NCBI GenBank assembly: GCA_020638855.1
Contig: JACKHT010000002.1
Location: 310,001-374,000, forward strand
From: Planctomycetota bacterium
GTDB taxonomy: Bacteria; Planctomycetota; UBA1135; GCA-002686595
DNA length: 64,000 nucleotides
Direction: 5' to 3'
Notes under the pieces: model-generated
The model's database searches: none
What the model saw: only the letters and a program-made list of their open reading frames with translations
Told to the model about the DNA's origin: nothing
Position numbers and translations under genes: made by a program
In this document: positions 45,129-53,486 of the stretch, piece after piece
Layout: each line of letters starts with the position of its first letter
Numbering within the stretch: position 1 is the stretch's first letter

Positions 45129-45788
45129 CTAGTTCGCACCCTGCGCGGACTGGGTGGGGCCGGACAAGCCTGGACGCCAAAGCTCCAAGGTCAGCATCAA
45201 GGGGGCCCCACGGCGGGCCTGGCACCAGACCAAAAGGGTCTCCTGGGTCGGCCAAGCGACTAGACGGCGGGGCACCGAGGCGTCGAAATCGCCTCCATCC
45301 CCCTTTGCCACGCGAACGCCCCCCAAGCAGACGATCTGCAGTCCATCGGGTTCGGCGCACAGCTCGATGGCGTGCTCCAAGCCATCGATGGGCCATCCCA
45401 ACCGTTCCATCCCCAGGGGCAACCAACCGCTTGGACCCAATGGCATCAGCAAGAGCCCTTCCTCGGGCCAGCCTTGGGGCGTTTCGGGACGGAAGACGGC
45501 GCAGGCGCTGGCCTGGGCAGGGCGCTCGTACCTACCCTGCCAGGGCCCGGCACCTGGTCCCTGAGTGGACCCACTGGGAGTCCGGCCCAGGGTTACCGTG
45601 TGGTTTCCTGAGCGCCTCGTCCATACCGGGCCGGCCTGGAAGTGTTCCTCGTAGTGGAGGCTCCCTTGGGCAACGGGCAAGTCCTCTTCGCCACGCTCCC
45701 CATCGACCACCACCAGCAGGAATTCGCCAAGATCGTCGATCGCCAAACGGCAGAGCGGCAGGTGGGCTTCCGGTCGGGGGCTGGTCAT
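45129..45788 (-). CDS. Uncharacterised protein
   Basis: The 219-residue product has no signal peptide and no membrane helix. It is rich in Pro, Gly and Leu, with beta strands such as FLLVVVDGERGEEDLPVAQG, GWLPLGMERLGWPIDG and LLVWCQARRGAPLMLTLELW. I do not recognise the family. ATG 45788 avoids overlap with the upstream GGDEF-like gene. It lies 36 bases before the kinase gene, so it may be part of the kinase-sigma operon. Confidence 0.55.
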   Translation of the reverse strand: MTSPRPEAHLPLCRLAIDDLGEFLLVVVDGERGEEDLPVAQGSLHYEEHFQAGPVWTRRSGNHTVTLGRTPSGSTQGPGAGPWQGRYERPAQASACAVFRPETPQGWPEEGLLLMPLGPSGWLPLGMERLGWPIDGLEHAIELCAEPDGLQIVCLGGVRVAKGDGGDFDASVPRRLVAWPTQETLLVWCQARRGAPLMLTLELWRPGLSGPTQSAQGAN

Positions 45789-45834
45789 AGGGAGGGCTAC
45801 GCGCGGTGGCCCAATAGCTTCATGGCCCTTATGC

Positions 45835-46767
45835 CTATTGGCACAAAACCACGCCGCCACCCTTGTGGCGGGCCTCCAACAGGGCGTCGTGAACCCGCTG
45901 GAAGAGATCTTCGCGTCGATGGAGGTCGGGAGCAGGATAGACGGCCACGCCCAGCGAGAGGTTCAATGGATCCCCCACCAGGTCGCGCAGTTTGCGTTCC
46001 GCCACCGACTGTTGAACCCGCTGCGCCATGATGCCGGCGCCATCCGGGCCGGTATTGGGCAGCAAGAAGAGGAAGGTGTTCTCATCGAAACGACCCAAAA
46101 CGTCGGTATCGCGCGACGAATCGAGGAAGATCGAAGTCAGCTCGCGCAGGGTCGCTTCGTCGGTTTGGCTTTCAAAGCCCACCATCACAAAGGCCAAGGG
46201 CAGCTCAAAGCGGCGCGCCCGCTTGAACTCTTCGTCGACCTTGTAGCCAAGGAATGCGTAGTTGAAGAGGCCCGTCTCGGGGTCGATCGTGGCGTTGACC
46301 AACTGCGTATCGCTCGCTCCGCTGCGCAAGTCCGCCAAGAGTGCTTTGGGTAGGTCCTGGGCCCGGTTGCCCGAGCGCTGGTCCTGGGGCAGGCTGCGAC
46401 CGGCGCTGGGCGCGACTTCTACGACCTGACGCATGCGCGTCGGGCTGAGCGGTCGCTCCAAAACGCCTGCGGCTCCGCAAAAGCGCGCCAAGGCCGCCCC
46501 GGTGCGGTTGCCCATTTCCACCGCGATGTACATCCGGGCGCGCACACGACCGGCCAACTCACGGCAGAACTCGTAGACGTTTCGATCGCGCATCCAACCG
46601 TCGATGATCAATACGTCCCCAGCGACCGGGGGCGCGGCAATCAATTCTTCGGGGCTCGCGAAGGTGGCAACTTCCCATCCATCGATCGGTGCCACAGCGG
46701 TTTGGGCCGATGCGGTTAGGGCGTCGTCGTTGGTCAAGATCCAAACGGTTCGGAGTCCATCCACCAT
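45835..46767 (-). CDS. Receiver-like plus degenerate GGDEF domain protein
   Basis: The 310-residue protein has an N-terminal response-regulator-like fold (VWILTNDDALTASAQTAV, VLIIDGWM) and a C-terminal GGDEF-family domain recognised by DPETGLFNYAFLGYKVDEEF, FVMVGFE and LSLGVAVYPA. The catalytic motif is replaced: the usual GGDEF is GRFDENTF, so cyclic-di-GMP synthesis is unlikely. It may bind a nucleotide or serve as an adaptor. It sits 46 bases upstream of an unknown gene and the kinase-sigma pair. Confidence 0.8.
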   Translation of the reverse strand: MVDGLRTVWILTNDDALTASAQTAVAPIDGWEVATFASPEELIAAPPVAGDVLIIDGWMRDRNVYEFCRELAGRVRARMYIAVEMGNRTGAALARFCGAAGVLERPLSPTRMRQVVEVAPSAGRSLPQDQRSGNRAQDLPKALLADLRSGASDTQLVNATIDPETGLFNYAFLGYKVDEEFKRARRFELPLAFVMVGFESQTDEATLRELTSIFLDSSRDTDVLGRFDENTFLFLLPNTGPDGAGIMAQRVQQSVAERKLRDLVGDPLNLSLGVAVYPAPDLHRREDLFQRVHDALLEARHKGGGVVLCQ

Positions 46768-46809
46768 AATTGTTCGATTTGCGGTTTGCGCGGTTGCGGG
46801 GGAGGCCCC

Positions 46810-47562
46810 CTAGGATCCCAACTCTTCGAGCCACTCGTCGGGCATTTCGTAGTTGGCGTACACGTTTTGGACGTCTTCGTTGTCCTCCAGGCCTTCGATC
46901 AGCTTGAGGACCTTGCGGGCCACATCTTTGTCGTCGATCGGGGCGCTGGTTTCGGGCAAGTAGCCGGTCTCGGCCGATAGCAATGCGACTCCGGCGGCTT
47001 CCAAAGCAACTTTGATGGCCAAGAAATCCGCAGGCGCGCCCTGGATGGTGGCGACTTCCTCCTCGAAGATCACGTCCTCCGCCCCGGCTTCGAGGGCGAT
47101 CTCGAGCATCTCGTCTTCGCTCTTGCCCCCCATCTCGATCACGAAGATCGAACGGAAGTTGAAGAGGAACGAAACCGAACCGGTGGAGCCCAGATTGCCC
47201 CCCATGTGCTCCAAGGTGTACTTGACATCGGGCGCGGTCCGGTTGCGATTGTCGGTCAAGCAGCAGATGAGCAGCGCCACCCCACCGGGGGCATAGCCCT
47301 CGTAGATCAGCTCCTCGAACGCATCGCCGGTCTTGTCACCCGCCCCCTTCTTGATCGCCCGCTCGATGTTGTCCTTGGGCATGTTGGCCGCTTTGGCCTT
47401 CTCGACGGCGTACTTGAGCTTGAGGTTGGCGTCGATGTCATCGCCCCCCTGACGCACGGCCGAGATGATGTTGCGGGCGAGCTTGCTGAAGATTTTGGCC
47501 CGCTTCGAATCGACCGCGTTCTTGCGGTGCTTGATGTTTGCGGAATGGGAGTGGCCTGCCAT
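46810..47562 (-). CDS. YebC/PmpR-family protein
   Basis: The 250-residue protein starts with the family signature MAGHSHSANIKHRKNAVDSK and continues through AVEKAKAANMPKDNIERAIK and YEGYAPGGVALLI. YebC proteins were described as transcription regulators and recently as translation factors that relieve ribosome stalling at proline-rich stretches. The length is normal. It sits between the GGDEF-like gene and the ribosomal protein genes, on the same strand, 222 bases after rpsI. Confidence 0.93.
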   Translation of the reverse strand: MAGHSHSANIKHRKNAVDSKRAKIFSKLARNIISAVRQGGDDIDANLKLKYAVEKAKAANMPKDNIERAIKKGAGDKTGDAFEELIYEGYAPGGVALLICCLTDNRNRTAPDVKYTLEHMGGNLGSTGSVSFLFNFRSIFVIEMGGKSEDEMLEIALEAGAEDVIFEEEVATIQGAPADFLAIKVALEAAGVALLSAETGYLPETSAPIDDKDVARKVLKLIEGLEDNEDVQNVYANYEMPDEWLEELGS

Positions 47563-47706
47563 AGGGGGTACGGAGCTTGGGGCTCTAGGGGATGGGATAA
47601 GGGAAGCGGCTGCCCGATCCTAGGAGGGTCGCCCAATTCTTCCCGAGTTTCTTAGATGCAGCACGATTCTTGGGATCCGCACGGAAAGGAGCTCCTTCCA
47701 TACTCT

Positions 47707-47747
47707 CGCGCCCCACGGAGAGACACAAAGTCCATCCATGGGGCGCG
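47707..47747 (-). terminator. Hairpin after rpsI
   Basis: CGCGCCCCA (47707-47715) pairs perfectly with TGGGGCGCG (47739-47747) across a 23-base loop, 37 bases after the rpsI stop. No U-run follows. It probably ends the rplM-rpsI transcript. Confidence 0.45.
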
Positions 47748-47784
47748 CGGAGTGCCAGGGCCCCAAGGACCCTACGCAGCGCGA

Positions 47785-48183
47785 TTAGCGCTTCGAGAAC
47801 TGGAAGCCGCGGCGAGCGCCCCGACGACCGTATTTCTTGCGTTCCTTCGAACGGGAGTCCCGGGTTAACAGGCCGCGCTCGCGCAGGGCCTCAAAGGTAG
47901 CCGGGTTGACGGTCTTGAGCGCACGCGCCAAACCGAGGCAAACCGCGCCGGACTGGCCGGTGATGCCGCCGCCGTTGACGTTGCAGAAGATGTCGTAGCC
48001 CTTGCGGTTTTCCAGCACGGCCAGGGCCGAGGTGGCACGCTCGCGGCCTTGCATGGTGCGGAAGTACTCTTCCAACGGACGTCCGTTGATCACAAAGTTG
48101 CCCGCACCGGGCTTGATGCGCACGCGGGCGATTGCGGACTTGCGACGGCCGAGGCCCCAGGTCCAAGGATTGATGACTGCCAT
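47785..48183 (-). CDS. rpsI: 30S ribosomal protein S9
   Basis: The 132-residue protein has the S9 motifs GRRKSAIARVRIKPG, GQSGAVCLGLARALK and the basic C-terminal tail ending QFSKR, which reaches the P-site tRNA in the ribosome. The order rplM-rpsI, 71 bases apart, is conserved across bacteria. Both are on the minus strand. Confidence 0.97.
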   Translation of the reverse strand: MAVINPWTWGLGRRKSAIARVRIKPGAGNFVINGRPLEEYFRTMQGRERATSALAVLENRKGYDIFCNVNGGGITGQSGAVCLGLARALKTVNPATFEALRERGLLTRDSRSKERKKYGRRGARRGFQFSKR

Positions 48184-48254
48184 ATTCGTTTCGCTACGTT
48201 TGGAACGTGGATTCCGTCCGGTGGATCGGTCCAGAGGTCGGTGGATGGGTTGGA

Positions 48255-48689
48255 CTAGAGGCTGGTGGGAACCTTGACGGGCTGCTGGGCACCGTGCGGA
48301 TGGTCGGCGTTGCCGTAGACTTTGAGGTTCTTGAGCATGCGGTAGCCCAGGGGGCCCTTGGGCAGCATGCGTCGCACAGCCAGGGTCACGATGTCCTTCG
48401 GGCGCGCGGCGGCCACCTTGTCGATCGCGATGACTTTGCGACCGTTGGGGTAACCGGTGTAGTGCTGGTAGGTCTTGCCCTTCTGCTTGGTACCCGTCAA
48501 GCGCGGATGGGCGCCGTTGATGACGACCACGTGCGTGGCACCGGTTTCCGAAGGGGTGTAGGTGGGGCGATCCTTGCCCATCAGCTTGGTGGCAATCACG
48601 GCGGCCATGCGGCCCAAGTTGTGCTCGCTCGCGTCGTAGAGGAACCAGCGCTCTTCGACATCAATGGCGCGGACGTGGGTGGTAGTCAT
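48255..48689 (-). CDS. rplM: 50S ribosomal protein L13
   Basis: The 144-residue protein matches L13 over its full length: DASEHNLGRMAAVIATKLMG, GAHPRLTGTKQKGKTYQHYT and RMLPKGPLGYRMLKNLKVY. L13 binds 23S rRNA early in assembly. It begins the rplM-rpsI operon. A hairpin 20 bases before the ATG may belong to an autoregulatory leader. Confidence 0.97.
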   Translation of the reverse strand: MTTTHVRAIDVEERWFLYDASEHNLGRMAAVIATKLMGKDRPTYTPSETGATHVVVINGAHPRLTGTKQKGKTYQHYTGYPNGRKVIAIDKVAAARPKDIVTLAVRRMLPKGPLGYRMLKNLKVYGNADHPHGAQQPVKVPTSL

Positions 48690-48709
48690 CGGAAGCTCAT
48701 CCCGGAGGG

Positions 48710-48727
48710 CCGCTGATTTTTCAGCGG
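48710..48727 (-). promoter_or_regulatory. Leader hairpin of rplM
   Basis: On the transcript CCGCUGA-AAAA-UCAGCGG forms a perfect 7-bp stem with an A-rich tetraloop, about 20 bases before the rplM start. L13 leaders are autoregulated in several bacteria (known). I infer a similar role; the published consensus cannot be checked here. Confidence 0.4.
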
Positions 48728-48926
48728 ATCGGGATCAAAAGTACAGGTTTCGGTAGGGTCCCGGCTGCCCGGGGCGAGCCCGGTTCGGGTGGTTTGGGTG
48801 CGGCCTGGAGACCACACAAGGGGCAAGAGCCTATCCTGGGTGGGTTCCGGCATCAAGCATCCCGGTGCTTGGAAAGGCATTTTTTGGGAAGATCCCCCAT
48901 CAGGCGCCCGGACCCGAGCGGACCAG

Positions 48927-48961
48927 TTCTGGGTTCTGGGTTCTGGGTTCTGGCTTCTGGG
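48927..48961. repeat. Heptanucleotide tandem repeat
   Basis: TTCTGGG occurs five times in a row (one copy ends in C) just downstream of the miaB stop, followed by a G-run. It is non-coding and could vary in copy number by slippage. Confidence 0.85.
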
Positions 48962-48983
48962 GGGGGGCCGACACCCGAGCGGC

Positions 48984-50435
48984 CTAGTGGGCGTCCTGCT
49001 CCTCTAGGGTCCCCCCCATGCCATAGGCCGAGGTCTCGGCCACCCGGACCTCGACCATTTGGCCGATCCGGTCGGCGGGCCCTTCGAAGGAGATGGCCAT
49101 GCCTTGGACGGTGCGCCCCAGCAGAACACGGGGATCGCGTTCGGACTGGGACTCGACCATGGTCCGGACCCGCTGACCCTGGTAGCGGGCAAAGCGCTGG
49201 CGCTGGACCCGTTCCGCGACCTGGAGCATGCGTTGGTTGCGTTCTTTCTTGACCGCCTCGGGCACGTCGTCTTCGCGCTCGCCTTCCGCCCGAGTCCCCG
49301 GACGCGGGTCGTACTTGAAGATGTAGTTGACCAGGAACTCCTGCTCTTCGAGGAAGGCCAAGCTGCCCTCGAATTCCTCGTCGGTCTCGCCACAGAAGCC
49401 CACGATCCAATCGCTCCCGAGCTCTACGTCCGGGACGATCTCGCGCAGCATGGCCACGCGCTGGCGGTACAGATCGAGCGTATACCCGCGTTTCATGCGC
49501 TTCAAGGTGGAGTCCGCACCCGCCTGGGCGGGCAGGGGTAGGAAGCGATCCACCTTGTCGCAATCGCGGATGGCCTCCGCGAGTGCCTGGGTCAGGTAAG
49601 CCGGGTGCAAAGTGATCAGGCGGATGCGCTCCAAGCCCGCGATGGTCTGCAGCCGGCGCAGCAGGTCGGCCAGGCTCGGGCGGCCTTGGCGGCCGGTCCC
49701 CTGGGAGTCCCCCTCCGAGGGCTGCGCAAAGTCCTCGCCATAGCTGTTGATCGTTTGCCCCAGCAAGGTCAGCACCTGGACTCCCTGCTGCACCAGCCAG
49801 CGCGCTTCACGCTCCAAGTCATCGATCGTGCGCGAGCGGACCCTCCCGCGGGTGGTGGGCACGATGCAGTACGTACAATTCAAATCGCAGCCCCGCATCA
49901 CCGCCAAATAGGCGTGCATGCCCCCGGTGTATTGGGTGCCCTCCCGATCCACTTCGACGTCGTCGGCCATGTCGGTGGCGAGCAGGCGCATTTCCTTGGG
50001 CATCAAACCCGGCTTCTGCCGGCGTTCCAGCAACTCCTCCACCATGCGCGGCAGGTGGTGGAATTGACGGGTACCCGCGACCAGATCCACGTGCCCGGCA
50101 CGGCGGAAGACTTCTTGTTCCACCCGCTGGGCCATGCAGCCCATGACCCCTACCACCAAGTCCGGGCGGGTCCGCTTGAGCCGCTTGAGCTCGCCAATCC
50201 AGCTCCAAGTGCGTTCCTCGGCATGATCGCGGACCGAGCAGGTGTTGAAGAGCAGCACATCCGCGTCTTCGGGCTGGTCCGTCGTCCGGTATCCGCTGCG
50301 CGCAAAGCGCCCTTCCACCAGCGAAGAGTCGTATTTGTTCATCTGGCACCCGAAGGTGACGATGTGCAGCTTGGGTCCATCGGAGGCCCCCGGGGCGTCG
50401 GGGTCGGCTTGCGATTGGTGGCGGGTGATCGACAT
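48984..50435 (-). CDS. miaB: tRNA-2-methylthio-N6-dimethylallyladenosine synthase MiaB
   Basis: The 483-residue enzyme adds the 2-methylthio group to A37 of tRNAs. It has the UPF0004 domain with three cysteines (FGCQMNKYDS, NTCSVRDHAE, GCMAQR), the radical SAM motif CDLNCTYCIVP, and a C-terminal TRAM domain. ATG 50435 is the start that matches the family; upstream residues from 50618 look random. A region of about 25 polar residues (GEDFAQPSEGDSQGTGRQG) is inserted after the radical SAM segment. It diverges from a lipoprotein gene. Confidence 0.95.
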   Translation of the reverse strand: MSITRHQSQADPDAPGASDGPKLHIVTFGCQMNKYDSSLVEGRFARSGYRTTDQPEDADVLLFNTCSVRDHAEERTWSWIGELKRLKRTRPDLVVGVMGCMAQRVEQEVFRRAGHVDLVAGTRQFHHLPRMVEELLERRQKPGLMPKEMRLLATDMADDVEVDREGTQYTGGMHAYLAVMRGCDLNCTYCIVPTTRGRVRSRTIDDLEREARWLVQQGVQVLTLLGQTINSYGEDFAQPSEGDSQGTGRQGRPSLADLLRRLQTIAGLERIRLITLHPAYLTQALAEAIRDCDKVDRFLPLPAQAGADSTLKRMKRGYTLDLYRQRVAMLREIVPDVELGSDWIVGFCGETDEEFEGSLAFLEEQEFLVNYIFKYDPRPGTRAEGEREDDVPEAVKKERNQRMLQVAERVQRQRFARYQGQRVRTMVESQSERDPRVLLGRTVQGMAISFEGPADRIGQMVEVRVAETSAYGMGGTLEEQDAH

Positions 50436-50713
50436 GGGAAGGCTAGGGGTACGAGCCGCGCATTCTGCCACACCGGGCACCGGGGCGGGACGAAAACCCC
50501 TTGCGGCGTTTCCCAGCCCTGCCATGCCGAGTGTGGCCTGTGGAGGACACCCGAGTGTCCGCCCCACGCTGCTTTCGCCTGGCAATCCCCCCGTAGCGTC
50601 CCCCAAGCGGACTGGCACGGTGCTTGCTCAAGCCCAGCGGTTGTGTCCTGGACCGGCGCTTTCTGGCCCACCATGCCGGCTCCAGGCCAACCATCCCCCA
50701 CGGGAGGATTTCC

Positions 50714-51373
50714 ATGCAACGACCGAACCGATTCCTAGCCTTCGCCCACATCCCCCGCTTGCTCGTGGCGGGCATGGCCCTCTGGACGTCCAGCTGCGAT
50801 GTGCACCATTCCCATAGCGGAGGTGGAAGCGGACCCCCGCCGCCCCTCGTCTACCAGGAACGGGAACCGAACGACGATCCCTTCTTTGGGGACTTCATCG
50901 GCTCGGTCTATAGCGGGAGTCACCTGTTCATCGATGGCTACGTGGACAACGATCCCGGCCCGGCTGGGGACATCTACGACCACTTCGAGTTCGTGACCGA
51001 CGAACCCGCCAGCTTCGAAGTCCGCTTGGAGCCGTACCACACCTGGTCCGACGTCGCCCTTGGGGTGTTCGACCCCGATACCGGCCAAATGGTGCTTTGG
51101 GTCGATGACCCCGGAGGCGTGCAATGGGCCGATTTCACCGTGCACGCAGCCAACAAGTCCTTTGTGTTGGTGGTCGCGGCTACCTATGGGGCAGGCTCCT
51201 ATGAGCTCGAACTCCTGGGACACACGTACAACCCGGTGATGGCTGCTGCCGCAAGGGCAGGAAGCGTTGCTCCCCCCCTGATTGAGCCACTGGACCCCAG
51301 CTTGGATTTGCGCCAGGTCGAGACGGGATGGGAGGTTCCTGACCAACGGATTCCTGACCAACGGGTTCCCTAA
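50714..51373 (+). CDS. Lipoprotein with pre-peptidase C-terminal-like beta domain
   Basis: The 219-residue product has a signal peptide with lipobox-like TSSC, then a short Gly/Ser/Pro linker. The single beta domain resembles the bacterial pre-peptidase C-terminal (PPC) fold: EREPNDDPFFGDFIG, YDHFEFVTDEPASFEVRLEP and VLVVAATYGAGSYELELLG. The last residues VPDQRIPDQRVP come from two copies of a 15-bp DNA repeat. GGGAGG lies 6 bases before ATG 50714. The stop codon is 4 bases before the left end of the insertion element, so the coding frame is intact. Confidence 0.78.
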   Translation: MQRPNRFLAFAHIPRLLVAGMALWTSSCDVHHSHSGGGSGPPPPLVYQEREPNDDPFFGDFIGSVYSGSHLFIDGYVDNDPGPAGDIYDHFEFVTDEPASFEVRLEPYHTWSDVALGVFDPDTGQMVLWVDDPGGVQWADFTVHAANKSFVLVVAATYGAGSYELELLGHTYNPVMAAAARAGSVAPPLIEPLDPSLDLRQVETGWEVPDQRIPDQRVP

Positions 51374-51377
51374 CTAG
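51336..51377 (+). repeat. Degenerate 15-bp tandem array, left part
   Basis: Units TTCCTGACCAACGGA, TTCCTGACCAACGGG and TTCCCTAACTAG follow each other. The third is split by the insertion element and continues at 53495. The first units encode the end of the lipoprotein. Confidence 0.7.
51370..51377 (+). repeat. Target-site duplication, left copy
   Basis: The 8 bases CTAACTAG precede the left end of the element and recur directly after its right end at 53487-53494. Confidence 0.85.
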
Positions 51378-51400
51378 GGCAGTAATATACTTGACTCACC
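51378..51400 (+). repeat. Left terminal inverted repeat of the IS1595-type element
   Basis: The sequence begins GGCAGTAATATACTTGACTC and is complementary to the right end with a single A/G mismatch at position 17. Confidence 0.9.
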
Positions 51401-51425
51401 ACGCGCATGAGCCTAGTATGGGGGT

Positions 51426-52367
51426 ATGAGCAAGCAAGACAAAGCCCCCGAAACCCTTCTTGAAGCGGTTACCTACTTCGCGGATGCGGATGTGGCGTTC
51501 GAGTTCGTGAAGTCTTTGCGCTGGTCCGATGGCCCGATCTGCCCCGGATGCGACAGCGACAGCGTTGCCCAGCTCTCCACCCGCAAGACCTTCAAGTGTC
51601 GGTCCTGCAAGAAGCAGTTCTCGATCAAGGTCGGGACCATCTTTGAGGACAGCCCCATCAGCCTCTCCAAGTGGCTCCCCGCCATGTGGCTCATCGTGAA
51701 CTGCAAGAACGGGGTTAGCTCCTACGAGCTTGCGCGGGCTATCAAGGTGACCCAGAAGACCGCTTGGTTCATGCTTCACCGTATCCGCTTGGCTATGCAG
51801 TCGGACGACTTCATGATGTCCGGCGAAGTCGAAGTCGATGAGACCTTCATCGGTGGACTCGCTCGCAACATGCACGCGGACAAGCGCCGTGCCAAGATCA
51901 AGGGTACTGGAGGGATGGGTAAGACCGCCGTATTGGGCGTCCTGGAGCGCCACGGGAAGGGTGGGAGCAAGGTCCGTGCTGGCGTCATCGCCAACCGCAA
52001 GCGCAAGACCCTGCACGGCAAGATCCGCAAGACCGTGGAGCCCGGCAGCGAAGTCCACACCGATGCTTTGGCCTCCTACAGTGGCTTGGCTCCCGACTAC
52101 ACCCACCACGTTATCGACCACGCTGAAGAATACGTCCGGGGCAACGTCCATACCAACGGCATCGAGAACTTCTGGAGCCTCCTCAAGCGTGGCCTCAAGG
52201 GTACCTACGTCAGCGTGGAGCCCTTCCACCTGTTCCGCTACATCGACGAGCAAGCCTTCCGTTTCAACTTCCGCAAGTTGGACGACGGTGGGCGTTTCCT
52301 GGCCGCTTGCTCCCGTATCATCGGGCGGCGTTTGACCTACCAGCAACTCATTGGAGAAACGGTGTGA
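51426..52367 (+). CDS. IS1595-family transposase (ISXO2-like)
   Basis: The 313-residue transposase has an N-terminal zinc ribbon (ICPGCDSDSV, FKCRSCKKQFS), an HTH region (SSYELARAIKVTQKTAWFML) and the ISXO2-type catalytic domain. The acidic triad is visible as D in EVEVDETFIGG, D in VHTDALASYSGL and the NGIEN/FWSLLKR block. It cuts and joins the element ends. It begins 26 bases inside the left repeat and its stop overlaps the next gene as GTGTGA. Confidence 0.95.
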   Translation: MSKQDKAPETLLEAVTYFADADVAFEFVKSLRWSDGPICPGCDSDSVAQLSTRKTFKCRSCKKQFSIKVGTIFEDSPISLSKWLPAMWLIVNCKNGVSSYELARAIKVTQKTAWFMLHRIRLAMQSDDFMMSGEVEVDETFIGGLARNMHADKRRAKIKGTGGMGKTAVLGVLERHGKGGSKVRAGVIANRKRKTLHGKIRKTVEPGSEVHTDALASYSGLAPDYTHHVIDHAEEYVRGNVHTNGIENFWSLLKRGLKGTYVSVEPFHLFRYIDEQAFRFNFRKLDDGGRFLAACSRIIGRRLTYQQLIGETV

Positions 52368-52534
52368 CCAAAAAGAAAACAAAACCCGAGACGGCCAAGA
52401 AGAAGGCATCCCAAGCAGGGGAGCGCCGCGAAGGGGTCCGAGTAAGCAAAGGCGAGGATAACCTAGACTCCATTGAGAAGTTGCGCCGTTTCGCTTCCAG
52501 GATACTGCGCTTGGATGATTACGCTTCAAGATAA
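52364..52534 (+). CDS. Small Lys/Arg-rich passenger protein
   Basis: The 56-residue product from GTG 52364 overlaps the transposase stop by 4 bases. The first half is basic (KKKTKPETAKKKASQAGERR) and the second half a short helix (SIEKLRRFASRILRLDDYAS). Coupled translation suggests that it is made with the transposase, perhaps as an accessory DNA-binding factor (inference). No family is recognised. Confidence 0.6.
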   Translation: MTKKKTKPETAKKKASQAGERREGVRVSKGEDNLDSIEKLRRFASRILRLDDYASR

Positions 52535-52537
52535 CCA

Positions 52538-53443
52538 TCAACCCTTTTCCCATTCCCTTGGTATGTTGAACTCGCGAACTTTTTTGATGAACGACTCTGG
52601 GATCCTATCAAACAAATGCGTTGGACGGAAAATACCCTCATAGCGCGTATGACGTTTCAAGTACCCTTTTCCTGATGACTCAATTCGCGCTATCCGGCCA
52701 TAGAGCCACGCGCATACGTCGGCAGCCTGCAATCCAGGGATTTTTTTAGTCTCCCTCGCGATTGGATCTAGAAACGGGTTATTGACAAACAGTTGGTTGG
52801 CCACTGATCGCCCCATATTGCTAACGCGAAACGGCTTTGCAAACACGAGTTCCACCTGGTCATTGCTCCGTTCATGAAGCTTCAACCACACACTCAACTG
52901 CACTAACAGGTAGAGGTATGTTTGATCATAAGCCTTCCCAAGACTCTCGCGCAGTTGCGGTGAGTGTTCAACCCGACCTTGGAAGGGTCGCCATTCATCC
53001 ATCGGCATTCTTGCGCCTAAGGACACTGGTATGTACTTCTCTATGATCCCAACGAAGTGCTTGACACAGGAATCTCTTTGGATTTTTGTCCACCCATCGC
53101 ACGTACCCTTTCTGGCCTCAACGTCGGTCATGTGGAAGTGGTCAAGCTTGAACAATTCAAGCGCACTCACCCAGGCATCGCTTAGCTCCAACCAATGGTC
53201 AATCGGGGCCAGGTAACCCGCCAAGATAAATGATGGGTCGTCGCGATTTCGCTCAGATCCGCTGTCATCGACATACACGCGGTAGTCAACCATTACGACG
53301 TAGGTAGATTTCCATCGCCTAGTTGGAACATGGCTGACCAGCGCGACAAACTCATCGAATTGCGGTGAACGGGCGTAGTGCCTATGCCCACCATCGCCAT
53401 CAATGTTTGGAATTGCCCAGTTCTTTGAGGGTTCATACCTCAC
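52538..53443 (-). CDS. DUF3800-domain passenger protein
   Basis: The 301-residue protein carries the DUF3800 signature VYVDDSGSERNRDD followed by SFILAGYLAP and later FVNNPFLDPIARETKKIPGL and QAADVCAWLYGR. DUF3800 proteins are widespread on mobile elements and look like metal-dependent nuclease folds; their function is not established. GTG 53443 has a GGGAGG upstream within the element, which supports the long form; ATG 53293 would give a shorter one starting at VDYRVYVDDSG. Base composition is clearly AT-richer than neighbours. Confidence 0.85.
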   Translation of the reverse strand: MRYEPSKNWAIPNIDGDGGHRHYARSPQFDEFVALVSHVPTRRWKSTYVVMVDYRVYVDDSGSERNRDDPSFILAGYLAPIDHWLELSDAWVSALELFKLDHFHMTDVEARKGTCDGWTKIQRDSCVKHFVGIIEKYIPVSLGARMPMDEWRPFQGRVEHSPQLRESLGKAYDQTYLYLLVQLSVWLKLHERSNDQVELVFAKPFRVSNMGRSVANQLFVNNPFLDPIARETKKIPGLQAADVCAWLYGRIARIESSGKGYLKRHTRYEGIFRPTHLFDRIPESFIKKVREFNIPREWEKG

Positions 53444-53463
53444 AGCCTACTCCCTCCCCACTT

Positions 53464-53486
53464 GGTGAGCCAAGTATATTACTGCC
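53464..53486 (-). repeat. Right terminal inverted repeat of the IS1595-type element
   Basis: Read on the minus strand it begins GGCAGTAATATACTTGGCTC, matching the left end at 22 of 23 positions. Confidence 0.9.

Larger units (their letters stand above)
51378..53486. mobile_element. IS1595-family element with passenger genes, complete, 2109 bp
   Basis: The element is bounded by 23-bp inverted repeats with one mismatch (51378-51400 and 53464-53486) and by 8-bp direct repeats CTAACTAG, the size usual for IS1595. Inside are a full-length ISXO2-type transposase, a small Lys-rich gene coupled to it, and a DUF3800 gene in the opposite direction. All frames are intact and the ends nearly identical, so the insertion is probably recent. 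IS1595 members with passenger genes are known. The DUF3800 part is visibly AT-richer than the chromosome around it. Confidence 0.93.
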
